Source: Runella sp. MFBS21 (GTDB lineage Bacteria > Bacteroidota > Bacteroidia > Cytophagales > Spirosomataceae). Taken from it: DNA of 64,000 bases. The notes under the pieces are model-generated. The model saw only the letters and a program-made list of their open reading frames with translations, had not been told where the DNA came from and made no database searches. The DNA lies in contig NZ_JARNTW010000023.1 of the NCBI RefSeq assembly GCF_029433105.1, positions 1 through 64,000 on the forward strand. Reading direction: 5' to 3'. Positions 34,664 to 43,975 of this stretch are shown here, piece by piece. Position numbers and translations under genes: made by a program. Every line of letters starts with the position of its first letter. The stretch's first letter is position 1.

Positions 34664-34804
34664 TGATACAAAGTTAATATTTTTGAGAATAGGAAGTAGC
34701 TAGAAAAGTAGATTTATGCTTAAAGTCATTTTATGAGGCTCTTGAATTGGAAAGCATCTATAAAGTTTTCCCTAATTCAAGTGGATTTGTCGTATTTTTG
34801 GGGC

Positions 34805-35725
34805 ATGAAATCGCCTTCTACTGCCAAGCTTTGGCTCAATCTACTATTGGTATATATCGTATGGGGTTCTACTTTTTTAGGCGTACGATATGCCATCCAA
34901 ACCCTTCCCCCTCTCCTAACCAACTCGATTCGCTTTTTGGTCGGGGGCATTTTGTTTTTTTTGTTTACGCTTCTACGTGGGTACTCTATTCCATCCCTAA
35001 AACAGTGGCTTTCTGCTGCTTGGGTAGGGTTATTGTTGAGTGGTATTGGCAACTGTGCCGTTGCTTATGCTATCGGCTTTATGCCTACTGGTATGGTAGC
35101 GCTACTGGTAGCTACCTTGCCTGGATGGATAGTAGGCTTAGATTATTATTTTTTTTCAAAACAAAAACCCTCATGGCTTACCCTTTTAGGACTGGCGGTA
35201 GGCTTGGTAGGAATGTATATTTTACTGAATCCATTGGGGCAAATCACAAACCAAGAAATCCCACTTTTTCCTGCCAGTTTGGTTTTTATTGGTTCCATTA
35301 CTTGGGCGTGGGGTTCATTACAATCCCCCTATCTTGATATGCCTCCTCAAATGCAAACTACCGCTATTCAGATGCTTGGTGGGGGCATATTTTCGCTGCT
35401 GATGAGTGTATGGTTGGAGCCACAGGCTTTTTCTACCTTATCATTGATGACTACCCAAACTTATTTGGCACTTCTTTATTTAATTATTATGGGGTCGTTT
35501 GTGGGTTATTCGGCTTATGTGTGGCTACTTCATCATGCACCTCCTACCCTTACAGCTACTTATGCTTATGTTAATCCAGTGGTTGCAATGATTTTAGGGT
35601 GGATTTTTGTCAATGAAAAACTAAGTACTCGCTCACTTATCGCATCCTTGGTAGTACTCGCTGGAGTTGTTTTGATTACATTAGGTCGTAAATTTGTTCG
35701 TAAAACAAAAACCATAGAAACCTAA
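34805..35725 (+). CDS. EamA/DMT-family transporter
   Basis: About 306 residues from the ATG at 34805, with ten hydrophobic helices in two EamA repeats (LLLVYIVWGSTFLGVRYAIQ at the start; GSITWAWGSLQSPY opening the second half; PTLTATYAYVNPVVAMILGWIFVNEKL near the end). The longer frame from 34733 adds an unconvincing non-membrane start; a -7-like TATTTTTG lies at 34793-34800. Members export or import small metabolites; the substrate is unknown. The next gene starts 7 bases downstream. Confidence 0.88.
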   Translation: MKSPSTAKLWLNLLLVYIVWGSTFLGVRYAIQTLPPLLTNSIRFLVGGILFFLFTLLRGYSIPSLKQWLSAAWVGLLLSGIGNCAVAYAIGFMPTGMVALLVATLPGWIVGLDYYFFSKQKPSWLTLLGLAVGLVGMYILLNPLGQITNQEIPLFPASLVFIGSITWAWGSLQSPYLDMPPQMQTTAIQMLGGGIFSLLMSVWLEPQAFSTLSLMTTQTYLALLYLIIMGSFVGYSAYVWLLHHAPPTLTATYAYVNPVVAMILGWIFVNEKLSTRSLIASLVVLAGVVLITLGRKFVRKTKTIET

Positions 35726-35732
35726 AAGACTT

Positions 35733-36362
35733 ATGTCTACGACTAGAGACGTTGCCATATTTTTATTTGACGATGTAGAAGTCCTTGATTTTGCTGGGCC
35801 TTACGAGGTATTTAGCGTTGCGGGCTTACGTACACTTCCACAAAAACCATTTAATGTCTTTACAGTGGCCGAAAAGTCGCCTATCATTGCACGCAACGGG
35901 CTGACTATTGTTCCTGATTTTTTGCTAGATGAATGTCCTTTAGCACCTATTTTTCTGATTCCAGGTGGGGGTGGCTATCATCCCAATGGTTCTCCTTTTG
36001 GCAGCCGCCGCGAAATGCACAATCCCGTAGTTATAGAATGGGTACAAAAACAAGCTAAATTCGCTGAACTGACATTATCAGTATGTACGGGTGCTCTAAT
36101 CTTAGCTCAAGCAGGAATTTTGGAAGGTCTGCAAGCTACCACTCATTTCAAAGCGCTAGATTCGCTGAAAGCTATTTCACCCAATATTGAAGTGCTAGAT
36201 CATGTGAGGTATGTTGATAATGGCCATGTTATTTTGTCGGCAGGGGTATCGGCGGGGATTGATATGTCCTACTATGTAGTCAGTAAACTGCTCGGGGAAG
36301 CACTAGCCAATGAAGCAGCGCAATACGCCCAATATGACTATTGGCCTCACGCCAAAGCCTAG
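35733..36362 (+). CDS. DJ-1/PfpI family protein
   Basis: 209 residues, cytoplasmic. The class I glutamine-amidotransferase-like fold is seen in VAIFLFDDVEVLDFAGPYEVFSVAG (N-terminus), IFLIPGGGGYHPNG and the nucleophile elbow ELTLSVCTGALILAQAG (Cys), with VRYVDNGHVILSAGVSAGIDM after it. It lacks the AraC DNA-binding part of GlxA-like regulators. Known relatives include isocyanide hydratases and glyoxalases; which applies here is unclear. It forms an operon with the DMT transporter. Confidence 0.85.
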   Translation: MSTTRDVAIFLFDDVEVLDFAGPYEVFSVAGLRTLPQKPFNVFTVAEKSPIIARNGLTIVPDFLLDECPLAPIFLIPGGGGYHPNGSPFGSRREMHNPVVIEWVQKQAKFAELTLSVCTGALILAQAGILEGLQATTHFKALDSLKAISPNIEVLDHVRYVDNGHVILSAGVSAGIDMSYYVVSKLLGEALANEAAQYAQYDYWPHAKA

Positions 36363-36515
36363 AAAGAAATACATCAAGACACTTGCAACTTTTACAAAGA
36401 TTTAATATTTTGCTAGGGTTTTTCTTTACAATTGTAAGTTTTTTTACAAACCTCCCTATTTTTGGGGGAATAACTTTGCAAAACACTCCAATCCCACATT
36501 TAACACACAAATTCC

Positions 36516-37013
36516 ATGAAAAAACATCTGTACGCATTTTTATTTGTTTCAGTAGCACTCTTGGGGGGGTGTTCTAAATCCGAACCAGAACCTGAGCCTG
36601 CAGAGCAGGTAATTGGCACTTACAACGTTGATAAAATAACTATTGCTTTCAAATATAATGATTCACCTATTGAAGAATCCCAGAGCTACGTCTTACCTTT
36701 TAAAGGTACAGGTGGTGAATTGAGTGCAATATTAGATGTTTCTAAAACCTCTTCTAACGTAGTTACAATTTCTTACATTGAAACTGCAAAATATACCGAC
36801 GGAACTACCGATAAAAATACCGATGTGTACAGCAGTATTGAGCTCAAAAAAAACGAGTCTAACTCAGCGATTTTTGATATGTTCAACGCAGGTGCAAAAA
36901 GTGGTACTATAGGTGGCGGAACTATCGCTCTTGATGATATTGTGAATGCTAAAGACAGCACTGGTCGCGCCTACACTTATACATTTAGAGTCACTGGCAA
37001 AAAAGCCCAATAA
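36516..37013 (+). CDS. Hypothetical lipoprotein
   Basis: 165 residues with a lipoprotein signal (lipid Cys19 in ALLGGCSKSEPEPEPAE). The rest alternates strands (GTYNVDKITIAFKYND, SNVVTISYIETAKY, SIELKKNESNSAIFDM) and suggests a lipocalin-like beta-barrel. It is followed by a strong terminator and has about 150 non-coding bases before it, so it is a single-gene unit. No function can be given. Confidence 0.75.
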   Translation: MKKHLYAFLFVSVALLGGCSKSEPEPEPAEQVIGTYNVDKITIAFKYNDSPIEESQSYVLPFKGTGGELSAILDVSKTSSNVVTISYIETAKYTDGTTDKNTDVYSSIELKKNESNSAIFDMFNAGAKSGTIGGGTIALDDIVNAKDSTGRAYTYTFRVTGKKAQ

Positions 37014-37030
37014 TTTTTTGTTTTTTTCTA

Positions 37031-37066
37031 AAAGCTACGAATCTCTCAATATTGATTCGTAGCTTT
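37031..37066 (+). terminator. Rho-independent terminator after the hypothetical lipoprotein
   Basis: AAAGCTACGAATC (37031-37043) pairs perfectly with GATTCGTAGCTTT (37054-37066), followed by a T-run. Confidence 0.9.
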
Positions 37067-37280
37067 TTTATTGGGGTGGTATTAGGCATCATCTTTTTTT
37101 CTTGAATTAAACCATAATATACTGTCAATCAATCCTATAACCCAGACAACACCCTTCACTGTTATTTTTTATACGCCAATATCTATCACTCATTCGACGT
37201 TAATGAAAAACATAAGTTATTTATTGGGAATTTTATCTAATCGATAAACCCATAATTTTGTCGTTTCCAACATTAAACTC

Positions 37281-38279
37281 ATGAACAGATTCTGTAAATC
37301 ACTTGTCATCCTCACGATTTTTAGTCTTCTCTGGAATTGCAAAACCAATACCTCTTCCGAGCAAACCACCGAAAGCGAAACTTCTTCCACACTCGTCAAA
37401 ACACCTGATTTTAGTGGTGATTCAGCTTATGTTTTTGTAGAAAAGCAAGTCAAGTTTGGACCTCGCGTTCCCAACTCCACTGCGCATACTCGCTGTGGGG
37501 ATTATTTAGTAGCCGAATTGAAAAGGCTGGGCTGTAGCGTCATTGAGCAGAAGTTTACGGCTACCAATTACGACGGCCGCAAACTCAACGCCCGCAATAT
37601 CATTGGTACTATCAATCCGCAGGCTCCTAAGCGCATTTTGCTGGCTTCGCACTGGGATAGCCGACCAGTGGCCGACGAAGACCCTACCAATAAGCAAGGT
37701 GCTATCGATGGTGCCAACGATGGTGCAAGTGGTGTGGGGGTTTTGCTCGAACTAGCCCGTACGATCCAGCAAGCCAATCAAAAACCTACCGTCGGAATTG
37801 ATTTTATCTTCTTTGATGTAGAAGACGGCGGTAACTCAGCCGTTGCCAAAGACAAATTCACGGGATTTTGTCTAGGTTCTCAATATTGGGCAGCCAATAA
37901 GCATGTTCCTAATTATTCTGCTTATTACGGAGTATTGCTCGACATGGTGGGCGCTAAAGGAGCGACATTTCCCAAAGAATCCTTTTCAAAACAATACGCT
38001 GGCGAAATCACCCAAAACATATGGAACCTAGCCAGTCAACTTGGGTATAATTCGTACTTTATCCAACAAGACGGTTCGGCCATTACTGACGATCACTTAC
38101 CCATCAACGAAACTGCCAAGATTCCGATGGTTGACATTATCCACCTTCAACTCAACAATCCTCAAAAAACTTTTTTTGAAGATTGGCATACTCATGAAGA
38201 TGATATGCGCAATATCGACCCCGCCACTTTGAAAGCGGTAGGACAGGTATTACTGCAAGCATTATATCAAGAATCTTAA
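37281..38279 (+). CDS. M28-family glutaminyl-peptide cyclotransferase-like lipoprotein
   Basis: 332 residues. Lipoprotein signal (lipid Cys in SLLWNCKTN). The catalytic domain has LLASHWDSRP (Zn-ligand His region), GANDGASGVGVLLELAR (Asp), FFDVEDGG (Glu/Asp), LDMVGAKGATF and TDDHLPINETAKIPMVDII (His). This order matches bacterial glutaminyl cyclases that form N-terminal pyroglutamate, rather than broad M28 aminopeptidases. It should act in the periplasm or at the outer membrane. A 130-residue lipoprotein gene follows after 11 bases. Confidence 0.87.
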   Translation: MNRFCKSLVILTIFSLLWNCKTNTSSEQTTESETSSTLVKTPDFSGDSAYVFVEKQVKFGPRVPNSTAHTRCGDYLVAELKRLGCSVIEQKFTATNYDGRKLNARNIIGTINPQAPKRILLASHWDSRPVADEDPTNKQGAIDGANDGASGVGVLLELARTIQQANQKPTVGIDFIFFDVEDGGNSAVAKDKFTGFCLGSQYWAANKHVPNYSAYYGVLLDMVGAKGATFPKESFSKQYAGEITQNIWNLASQLGYNSYFIQQDGSAITDDHLPINETAKIPMVDIIHLQLNNPQKTFFEDWHTHEDDMRNIDPATLKAVGQVLLQALYQES

Positions 38280-38290
38280 TCTCCGCTGGC

Positions 38291-38683
38291 ATGAAACATC
38301 TTCGTATTTTAGTTTTTTCGTTCTTTTTCTCATCTATTTGGGGAGGATGTAGTTCTCCCCCCGACAAATTCGGGAATTTAGATTTAATAAAATGGAGAAG
38401 CGACCGAGGTGGGTGCAATGACGTCCGAAAAGGGCTCGAAAATGACTTAAAACAAATTCAAGATAAACTTTTAGGAAAGCATATTGAAGAGGTAGGAAGG
38501 ATGTTTGGCCGCCCAGACATTAATCAATTGGCGGGAAGAGATCAAAAATTTTATGTCTATTTTTTAGAAAAAGGGCCTCATTGCAACGACATAGCTCAAA
38601 AATCCAACGCTCAAAAATTAATTTTGAGGTTCAATTCTGTAGGTTTGCTCTCCGAAATCACTTTTCAGGCACGACCTTTGTAA
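38291..38683 (+). CDS. Hypothetical lipoprotein
   Basis: 130 residues, lipid Cys20 in SSIWGGCSSPP. The mature part has two segments: an acidic/basic helix (RKGLENDLKQIQDKLLGKHI) and a short sheet ending YVYFLEKGPHC and RFNSVGLLSEITF. The run LLGKHIEEVGRMFGRPD resembles the small BamE/SmpA-like fold, where a helix-turn precedes a GxP strand, but that is weak. Probably co-transcribed with the glutaminyl cyclase gene. Confidence 0.68.
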   Translation: MKHLRILVFSFFFSSIWGGCSSPPDKFGNLDLIKWRSDRGGCNDVRKGLENDLKQIQDKLLGKHIEEVGRMFGRPDINQLAGRDQKFYVYFLEKGPHCNDIAQKSNAQKLILRFNSVGLLSEITFQARPL

Positions 38684-38766
38684 TAAAATTTATCAATGTC
38701 ACTGTTGATAGAAGTTACAAAACAGTCGCAATCTATATGCCTTTCAACGATTAAATTTCCAATCAG

Positions 38767-40143
38767 ATGCGTTTTAGTTTATTATTTTTCTTCTTATTTC
38801 TGACAGGTTTTACAGTACTAGCTCAGCATTTAAGGCACAAAGGTTCTCTCGGAATTCAATACGTCGAAGCATCTGATTCTTTGTTGGCCGAAGAACGTGT
38901 ACTAGAAACCAGAGGAATTTGGGTAAAATCTGTTACTCCAGGACTCACAGCCGCAGCACTCGGTATTGAAGTCAATGATATTTTAGTGGCGGTCAACAAT
39001 ATCGACTCTCTTTATTTGTATGATTTCCAGAAATTAGAAAAAAGTATCTACGAAAACGAACCTATTTCGATTACATACATCAGAGGACGTCGTAAAAACA
39101 GAGTAGTCGGGCAGGTAGTAGCAGGCCGCAAAGAATCATCAAAAGGAGAAATAAGCTACGGCGAAGTAGCCTACAATCGAGGGTATTTACGCACCCTTAT
39201 ACATAAGCCATACGGGGCGACTCGCTTTCCTGCTATATTTTATATCCAAGACTACGAGTGTAGCTCTATCGACTTTTCTAAAGACTCCTTATCTCCTATC
39301 AAAAAGCTTATTGATGGCTGGGTTAAAGCTGGTTACGTGGTTTTTAGAGTCGAAAAACCCGGAATTGGCGAAAGCCAAGGAACAAAAGATTGCTCTAGGT
39401 TGAGTTTTCAAGAAGAACTTTCTGCTTTTCAAAATGCTTTTACTAAGTTCAAAAAACTACCTTTTGTAGATAGTACCCAAGCCTTTATTTTTGGACACGG
39501 CGTAGGTGGTTCAATCGCTCCCCTTCTAGCGGCCCAAGCTCCTAGCAAGCCGCGTGGTATTATGGTTTATGGTAGTACTACCAAACCTTGGTTTGAGCAC
39601 ATGATTGATGTCTTCAGAAAACAGCCTATGCTTCATAAGGAATCCCTCCAAGCCATTGATGCCACGACTCGCATGGTCACTCCCTTACTTTTTGAATGGC
39701 TCATCCAAAACAAAAGCGTAAGTGATTTAATCCAAAATCCAGATTTTGAAGCGATTCTGACTTCTAAAGAAAATCCATTGCAATACTACAGAGGAACATT
39801 TTTTGGCAAAGCAGCACCCTTTTTTCCCGAACTCAATCAGCAAAACATCACTCAAGCATGGATAGAAGCAGCTACTCCTACCTTATCTCTGCATGGGGAG
39901 TTTGACGAAAAAGCCATCAGTCCAGAATCTGCCCAAAGCATTGCTCAGCTTGTCAATGAGGTTTTGGGAGAAAAAGGTAACTATCAACTCATCAAAAATA
40001 GCGACCACTGGTTTGGGAAAATACAGTCTTTTGAGGAGTATTACAAACTCATCCAAAATAGAAAATACACCCAGCACCTTGAGCAAAATTTTAACCACGA
40101 AATCGTGGACATAACTGTTAAATGGATGAAACAACAGCAGTAA
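38767..40143 (+). CDS. Secreted PDZ-alpha/beta-hydrolase fusion; nucleophile Ser replaced by Gly
   Basis: 458 residues with a signal peptide (ending VLAQ). A PDZ domain spans about 25-118 (GIWVKSVTPGLTAAALGIEVNDILVAVNN). The alpha/beta-hydrolase domain (about 130-455) shows VEKPGIGESQG, the acid-region loop LHGEFDEKAISPESAQ and the histidine segment KNSDHWF. The nucleophile elbow, which should be G-x-S-x-G, reads FGHGVGGS: residue 245 (codon GGC at 39499-39501) is Gly. Either the enzyme is inactive, uses another nucleophile, or this is a sequence error. The next gene overlaps its stop by one base. Confidence 0.85.
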   Translation: MRFSLLFFFLFLTGFTVLAQHLRHKGSLGIQYVEASDSLLAEERVLETRGIWVKSVTPGLTAAALGIEVNDILVAVNNIDSLYLYDFQKLEKSIYENEPISITYIRGRRKNRVVGQVVAGRKESSKGEISYGEVAYNRGYLRTLIHKPYGATRFPAIFYIQDYECSSIDFSKDSLSPIKKLIDGWVKAGYVVFRVEKPGIGESQGTKDCSRLSFQEELSAFQNAFTKFKKLPFVDSTQAFIFGHGVGGSIAPLLAAQAPSKPRGIMVYGSTTKPWFEHMIDVFRKQPMLHKESLQAIDATTRMVTPLLFEWLIQNKSVSDLIQNPDFEAILTSKENPLQYYRGTFFGKAAPFFPELNQQNITQAWIEAATPTLSLHGEFDEKAISPESAQSIAQLVNEVLGEKGNYQLIKNSDHWFGKIQSFEEYYKLIQNRKYTQHLEQNFNHEIVDITVKWMKQQQ

Positions 40144-40448
40144 TGAGTATTTCTTATGAAGATATTTCGCTAGCTACTTTAGAAATTCTAGCACAACAAC
40201 CCCAAACCATCATTGTAGATGTGCGTGAGCCTTGGGAGTTTGAGGAGTTTAATATAGGAGGGGTTAATATTCCACTAGCCGATATTCGAGAGCGACGACA
40301 AGAGGTTGTGTCCTTCCAAAACATCATCGTAGTATGCACCAATGGCACACGCTCGAAAGTAGCAGCAAAAGACTATTGTCGTGCGGATGAGTTACAAACA
40401 AAATCAATCTTCCACCTCCAAGGAGGTATTTTGGAGGTGGAAGATTAA
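40143..40448 (+). CDS. Rhodanese-like domain protein
   Basis: About 101 residues from the ATG that overlaps the previous stop (ATG at 40143; an in-frame ATG at 40122 lies inside the hydrolase). A single rhodanese domain: IIVDVREPWEFEEFNIGGVNIPLADI at the front and the active-site loop VVCTNGTRSKVAA with Cys. Such proteins carry a persulfide sulfur or act as sulfur carriers or regulators in the cytoplasm. The 3' end of the gene forms a 14-bp hairpin. Confidence 0.85.
   Translation: MSISYEDISLATLEILAQQPQTIIVDVREPWEFEEFNIGGVNIPLADIRERRQEVVSFQNIIVVCTNGTRSKVAAKDYCRADELQTKSIFHLQGGILEVED
40407..40445. terminator. 14-bp hairpin at the convergent rhodanese/dapF boundary
   Basis: ATCTTCCACCTCCA (40407-40420) pairs perfectly with TGGAGGTGGAAGAT (40432-40445). 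It lies over the last codons of the rhodanese gene, just before its stop, and 7 bases from the dapF stop. T-runs are weak, so it may act as a shared 3' boundary rather than a classical terminator. Confidence 0.5.
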
Positions 40449-40451
40449 ATC

Positions 40452-41246
40452 TTAATCGACCACAAAAACGCCTTCATATACTTTGACGGCAGGCCCGATT
40501 AGGTATATATTGTTGAAGCCTTTCTCATCTTCTACAAACGAGACCCGGAGGTCTCCTCCTTTGGTTTTGACATTGATAAGCTCAGGCATTTCAAATCGTT
40601 TGTGAGCCACTAAAGCACAGGCCGTTACACCAGTCCCACACGAGTAGGTCTCATCCTCTACTCCCCGCTCATAAGTACGTACATAGAGCGTCTGCTCATC
40701 GAGGTTTTGCACAAAATTGACGTTGGTTCCTCCTTTAGGACCATATACATCTCCATAGCGTATTTTTCTACCTTCAGTCACCACATCTACCGATTCTACC
40801 GATTCCACAAAAGTGACATAATGAGGAGAGCCTGTATTTAAAAAATAGTCGTTGCCATCTTGGTTCCCTCCTGTCACATCACCCATTTTTAAGAAAATCT
40901 CTTCTTCACACGCGACGGCCTTGTGCTCACCATCTACGGCAATAAAAAGCGTATTTTCCTCAAAAAGTCCCAAATCCTGTGCAAACCTTACAGTACAACG
41001 CCCGCCATTGCCACACATACTGCCTTCGCCTCCATCAGCATTGAAATAGACCATTCTGAAATCATATCCTTCTGCATTGCGAAGTAAGATAAGGCCATCA
41101 GCTCCTATTCCAAAACGACGATGACATAAAAATTCGATAAAGTTTTTGTCGACCGGAAATTGCTCCTCACGGTCATCAATCATGATAAAGTCATTGCCTG
41201 TACCCTGGTACTTTGAAAATCTAATAGAAAATTTATCGTGAAGCAT
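40452..41246 (-). CDS. dapF: Diaminopimelate epimerase
   Basis: 264 residues, cytoplasmic; converts LL- to meso-diaminopimelate for lysine and peptidoglycan. Seen: FSKYQGTGNDFIMIDDR at the N-terminus, the first catalytic Cys in GSMCGNGGRCTVRFA, and the second in ETYSCGTGVTACALVA, with NVNFVQ and YERGVEDET between. Normal length. It is followed upstream on the same strand by rplS, with a terminator between them, so it has its own promoter. Confidence 0.96.
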   Translation of the reverse strand: MLHDKFSIRFSKYQGTGNDFIMIDDREEQFPVDKNFIEFLCHRRFGIGADGLILLRNAEGYDFRMVYFNADGGEGSMCGNGGRCTVRFAQDLGLFEENTLFIAVDGEHKAVACEEEIFLKMGDVTGGNQDGNDYFLNTGSPHYVTFVESVESVDVVTEGRKIRYGDVYGPKGGTNVNFVQNLDEQTLYVRTYERGVEDETYSCGTGVTACALVAHKRFEMPELINVKTKGGDLRVSFVEDEKGFNNIYLIGPAVKVYEGVFVVD

Positions 41247-41284
41247 TGGAAGTAGCTATTTTGTGTAAAATCAAAAATACAAAT

Positions 41285-41315
41285 AAAAAAAGCCGCCTCA
41301 AAAGACAGCTTTTTT
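41285..41315 (-). terminator. Terminator after rplS
   Basis: On the minus strand AAGCTGTC pairs with GGCGGCTT (including two G-U pairs) around TTTTGA, flanked by A- and T-runs. It lies 22 bases after the rplS stop. Confidence 0.7.
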
Positions 41316-41336
41316 ATAACCACTCGCTTTGAGAAA

Positions 41337-41696
41337 TTATTTCTTTTTCTCTTTAACACGAGCGGCTTTGCCTTGTTTACCACGAAGATAAAACAAACGA
41401 GCACGACGTACTCTACCTTGACGTACCAATTCGATTTTATCGATGTTTGGTGACAGAATAGGGATTATACGCTCTACACCCACTCCGTTGGATACTTTAC
41501 GGATAGTAAAAGTCTCTCCACTTCCACCTACGTTGCGGCGTTGAATTACGGTTCCAGTGAATACCTGAATCCGCTCTTTGGTACCTTCAATAATTTTAAG
41601 GTGAACATTGAGGGTATCCCCTGCTTGAAACGAAGGGATGCTTTCGCGTTTTCCAGCGAATTCTGCATCAACCAACTTGATTAACTCATTAGACAT
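41337..41696 (-). CDS. rplS: 50S ribosomal protein L19
   Basis: 119 residues. The L19 core is unmistakable: [93 protein letters not shown]. It contacts the 30S/50S interface. The family's ordinary length. It stands alone rather than in the rpsP-trmD-rplS cluster seen in Proteobacteria, as is common in Bacteroidota. Confidence 0.98.
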   Translation of the reverse strand: MSNELIKLVDAEFAGKRESIPSFQAGDTLNVHLKIIEGTKERIQVFTGTVIQRRNVGGSGETFTIRKVSNGVGVERIIPILSPNIDKIELVRQGRVRRARLFYLRGKQGKAARVKEKKK

Positions 41697-41969
41697 TGTT
41701 ATAAATTAAATTGATGCTTTTTTCAGCGGACGGACACAAGCCGTCATTCAAAAAAGCGAGTTATCAAAAAATTGCCCGCAAAAGTACAAATTTTAAACGC
41801 AAACTAAAACTAGAGTAAAGATTTTTTTATCATAAGTATCCACTGTCAGGTACGCTACCACAGGTTTAGTAGCGAAGTGGTTTATCTATCCAACACAAAT
41901 TTTATAAAATTTATGTTGCTTTTCTTCAATAAGTGGGTCAAAAGCAAAACTCTATCCCTTTTTTGCGTT

Positions 41970-43115
41970 ATGTCGCTCAAGATTGTTATTGCTAGTTTTG
42001 ATTTTTATCCAGCCCAACATGGAATAGCCCAAGTAGCATTTCAGCACGCCTTTGGATTACATCAACTAGGGTATGATGTCACGGTCATTACGCAGCCATT
42101 GCCCCAGCAGACACCCAAATTTCCCTTCAAACTTGTCTATTTTCCTATTCACTACCGAGGATTTTCGCTTCGCCCCAAAACCGAACAAGAAAGAGATTAT
42201 CAGACTTACTTATTAGAATCAAATGCGCATATTTTCTTTTTTCATTGTTGGGAAACATGGGTGTCTGAACTTGCATTACCCTTATGGAAACACATTAGAG
42301 GCAAGACTGTCTTGGTAAGTCATGGCACCACTCTCAATCTACTACTTCCTGGGATAAAAGGATGGATAAGGTGGTTGCTCAATCGGCCATTAGCATGGCG
42401 TTTTCCTGAAAAGTTAAAAAAATTTGACCACTATGTTTTTCTTAGCTCCAAACCTGATTCCTTTCGCATGACAGATGTAGTATGGTCAAAACGCCTCTCG
42501 CTACCAAACTTCTCGGTCATTCCGAATGCTGCTCAACCTGATTTTGATATACCTACAAGCCTCAACTTTAAGAAACACTACGGAATATCTACCTCAAATA
42601 TGCTCCTTTGTGTAAGTAATTTTATCAAATCCAAAGGCCAACATCAGTTGATAAAGTGGTTTTTAGAGATGAATCTGGAAGATACTGCCTTGATTTTGAT
42701 TGGAAGTCATGTCAATTTGTATACCGAAAAGCTAAAAAAGCTAGCTTCTACAAAACTAAACAAAACTATCTTTATCTTTGACAAACTATCTCAATCACAT
42801 ATAAAGGCCGCTTATCACGCCTCCACTTTGTTTGTATCAGCTACCTTCACCGAAGTTCAGCCTTTGGTACTGTTAGATTCGATGGCAGCTGGGGTTCCTT
42901 TCGTATGTAGAGACGTAGGAGCCGTATCTGAGCTGGCGGGTGGAATGTGTTTTCGTACTTCAGAGCAGTTCAAAAAACAAGTATTTTTTCTATTGCAACA
43001 TTCTCAAGAACGTATGCAATTGAGTGAAGCTGGAAAGAAAGCCTTCTACTCAAACTATAATTGGCAAAAAGTAATAAAGACCTATGATGAATTAATAAAA
43101 AAATTAGTCTCATGA
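41970..43115 (+). CDS. Glycosyltransferase family 4 protein
   Basis: About 381 residues from the ATG at 41970 (MSLKIVIASFDFYP); the longer open frame upstream adds no plausible domain. GT-B fold: an N-terminal Rossmann domain (GIAQVAFQHAFGLHQLGYDVTVIT, then LVSHGTTLNLLLPG) and a C-terminal donor domain (FSVIPNAAQPDF, LLCVSNFIKSKGQHQLIKWF, VSATFTEVQPLVLLDSMAAGVPFVCRDVGAV). It should transfer a sugar from a nucleotide donor to a glycan in the cytoplasm. It overlaps the fucosyltransferase gene by 4 bases, so both act on the same glycan. Confidence 0.87.
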   Translation: MSLKIVIASFDFYPAQHGIAQVAFQHAFGLHQLGYDVTVITQPLPQQTPKFPFKLVYFPIHYRGFSLRPKTEQERDYQTYLLESNAHIFFFHCWETWVSELALPLWKHIRGKTVLVSHGTTLNLLLPGIKGWIRWLLNRPLAWRFPEKLKKFDHYVFLSSKPDSFRMTDVVWSKRLSLPNFSVIPNAAQPDFDIPTSLNFKKHYGISTSNMLLCVSNFIKSKGQHQLIKWFLEMNLEDTALILIGSHVNLYTEKLKKLASTKLNKTIFIFDKLSQSHIKAAYHASTLFVSATFTEVQPLVLLDSMAAGVPFVCRDVGAVSELAGGMCFRTSEQFKKQVFFLLQHSQERMQLSEAGKKAFYSNYNWQKVIKTYDELIKKLVS

Positions 43116-43975
43116 TTATCACCAAACTCCGAGGAGGGCTGGGCAATCAACTTTTTCAGTATGCCTTGGGGAGGCACTTGGCTCTCCGGCATCAAACTGA
43201 ATTGAGATTTGACACTTCCTACCTCGACAATTCTCATCAATGGACTTATCGTAGTTTTGCATTGGAGGCTTTTCATATCCAAGCCACAGCTGCCACTAAA
43301 ACTGAAATCAAATCACTGAAAGGTACTTTCTCGCCTTGGCTATCAAAAATAAATCTTTCAAGGCATTTACATACCCGTTATTATCGAGAGCCTCATTTTC
43401 ACTTTGCTTCTTCTATACTATCCACCCCCGACAATGCCTATTTGGATGGATACTGGCAATCTGAAAAATATTTTGCTCCCATTGCATCCACTATCCGCGA
43501 AGATTTGGCCCTACAATTTCCTCCTTCCGGTGCTTATCAGAATTGGTCAAAAAAAATCAAAAGTACTTTAGCAGTAAGTTTGCATATACGACGTGGCGAC
43601 TATCTACACTACTCCAAATCAAACCTTTATTTGTGTACTTGCCCACAAGACTATTATCACAGAGCGCTTGATTTGCTAACCTCTCAACTTTCCTCTTCTT
43701 TTACTTTATTTGTATTTTCGGACGATATAGAATGGTGCAAAGCCAATTTATCTTTTGCCTATCCTACCCATTTTGTAGAGCCTCATTCCGCTCCCGAAGA
43801 CTTGTGGCTTATGGCTTGTTGTCAGCATCATATCATCGCCAACAGTACCTTTAGCTGGTGGGGAGCTTGGCTTAACCCCCATCCCAATAAAATAGTAATC
43901 GCCCCGCTGGAGTGGTTCCATTCAGGGCGATTTGATACCAAAGACCTACTTCCTAAATCTTGGATAAGACTCTAA
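43112..43975 (+). CDS. Alpha-1,2-fucosyltransferase (GT11)
   Basis: 287 residues. The GT11 hallmarks are present: MIITKLRGGLGNQLFQYALGRHLA at the N-terminus and the GDP-fucose-binding SLHIRRGDY (HxRRxDY), followed by TLFVFSDDIEWCKANL and a C-terminal NSTFSWWGAWLN. It adds fucose in alpha-1,2 linkage to galactose-type acceptors. Together with the upstream GT4 it indicates a fucosylated exopolysaccharide or surface glycan, although no other glycan genes are nearby. It overlaps the convergent cytochrome gene by 4 bases. Confidence 0.9.
   Translation: MIITKLRGGLGNQLFQYALGRHLALRHQTELRFDTSYLDNSHQWTYRSFALEAFHIQATAATKTEIKSLKGTFSPWLSKINLSRHLHTRYYREPHFHFASSILSTPDNAYLDGYWQSEKYFAPIASTIREDLALQFPPSGAYQNWSKKIKSTLAVSLHIRRGDYLHYSKSNLYLCTCPQDYYHRALDLLTSQLSSSFTLFVFSDDIEWCKANLSFAYPTHFVEPHSAPEDLWLMACCQHHIIANSTFSWWGAWLNPHPNKIVIAPLEWFHSGRFDTKDLLPKSWIRL

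Noticed and set aside
34669-34676. TAACTTTG -7 box for the copper operon
   Set aside because: It matches the consensus on the minus strand but lies only 6 bases before the GTG start, which would leave no room for a leader; the real promoter is unclear.
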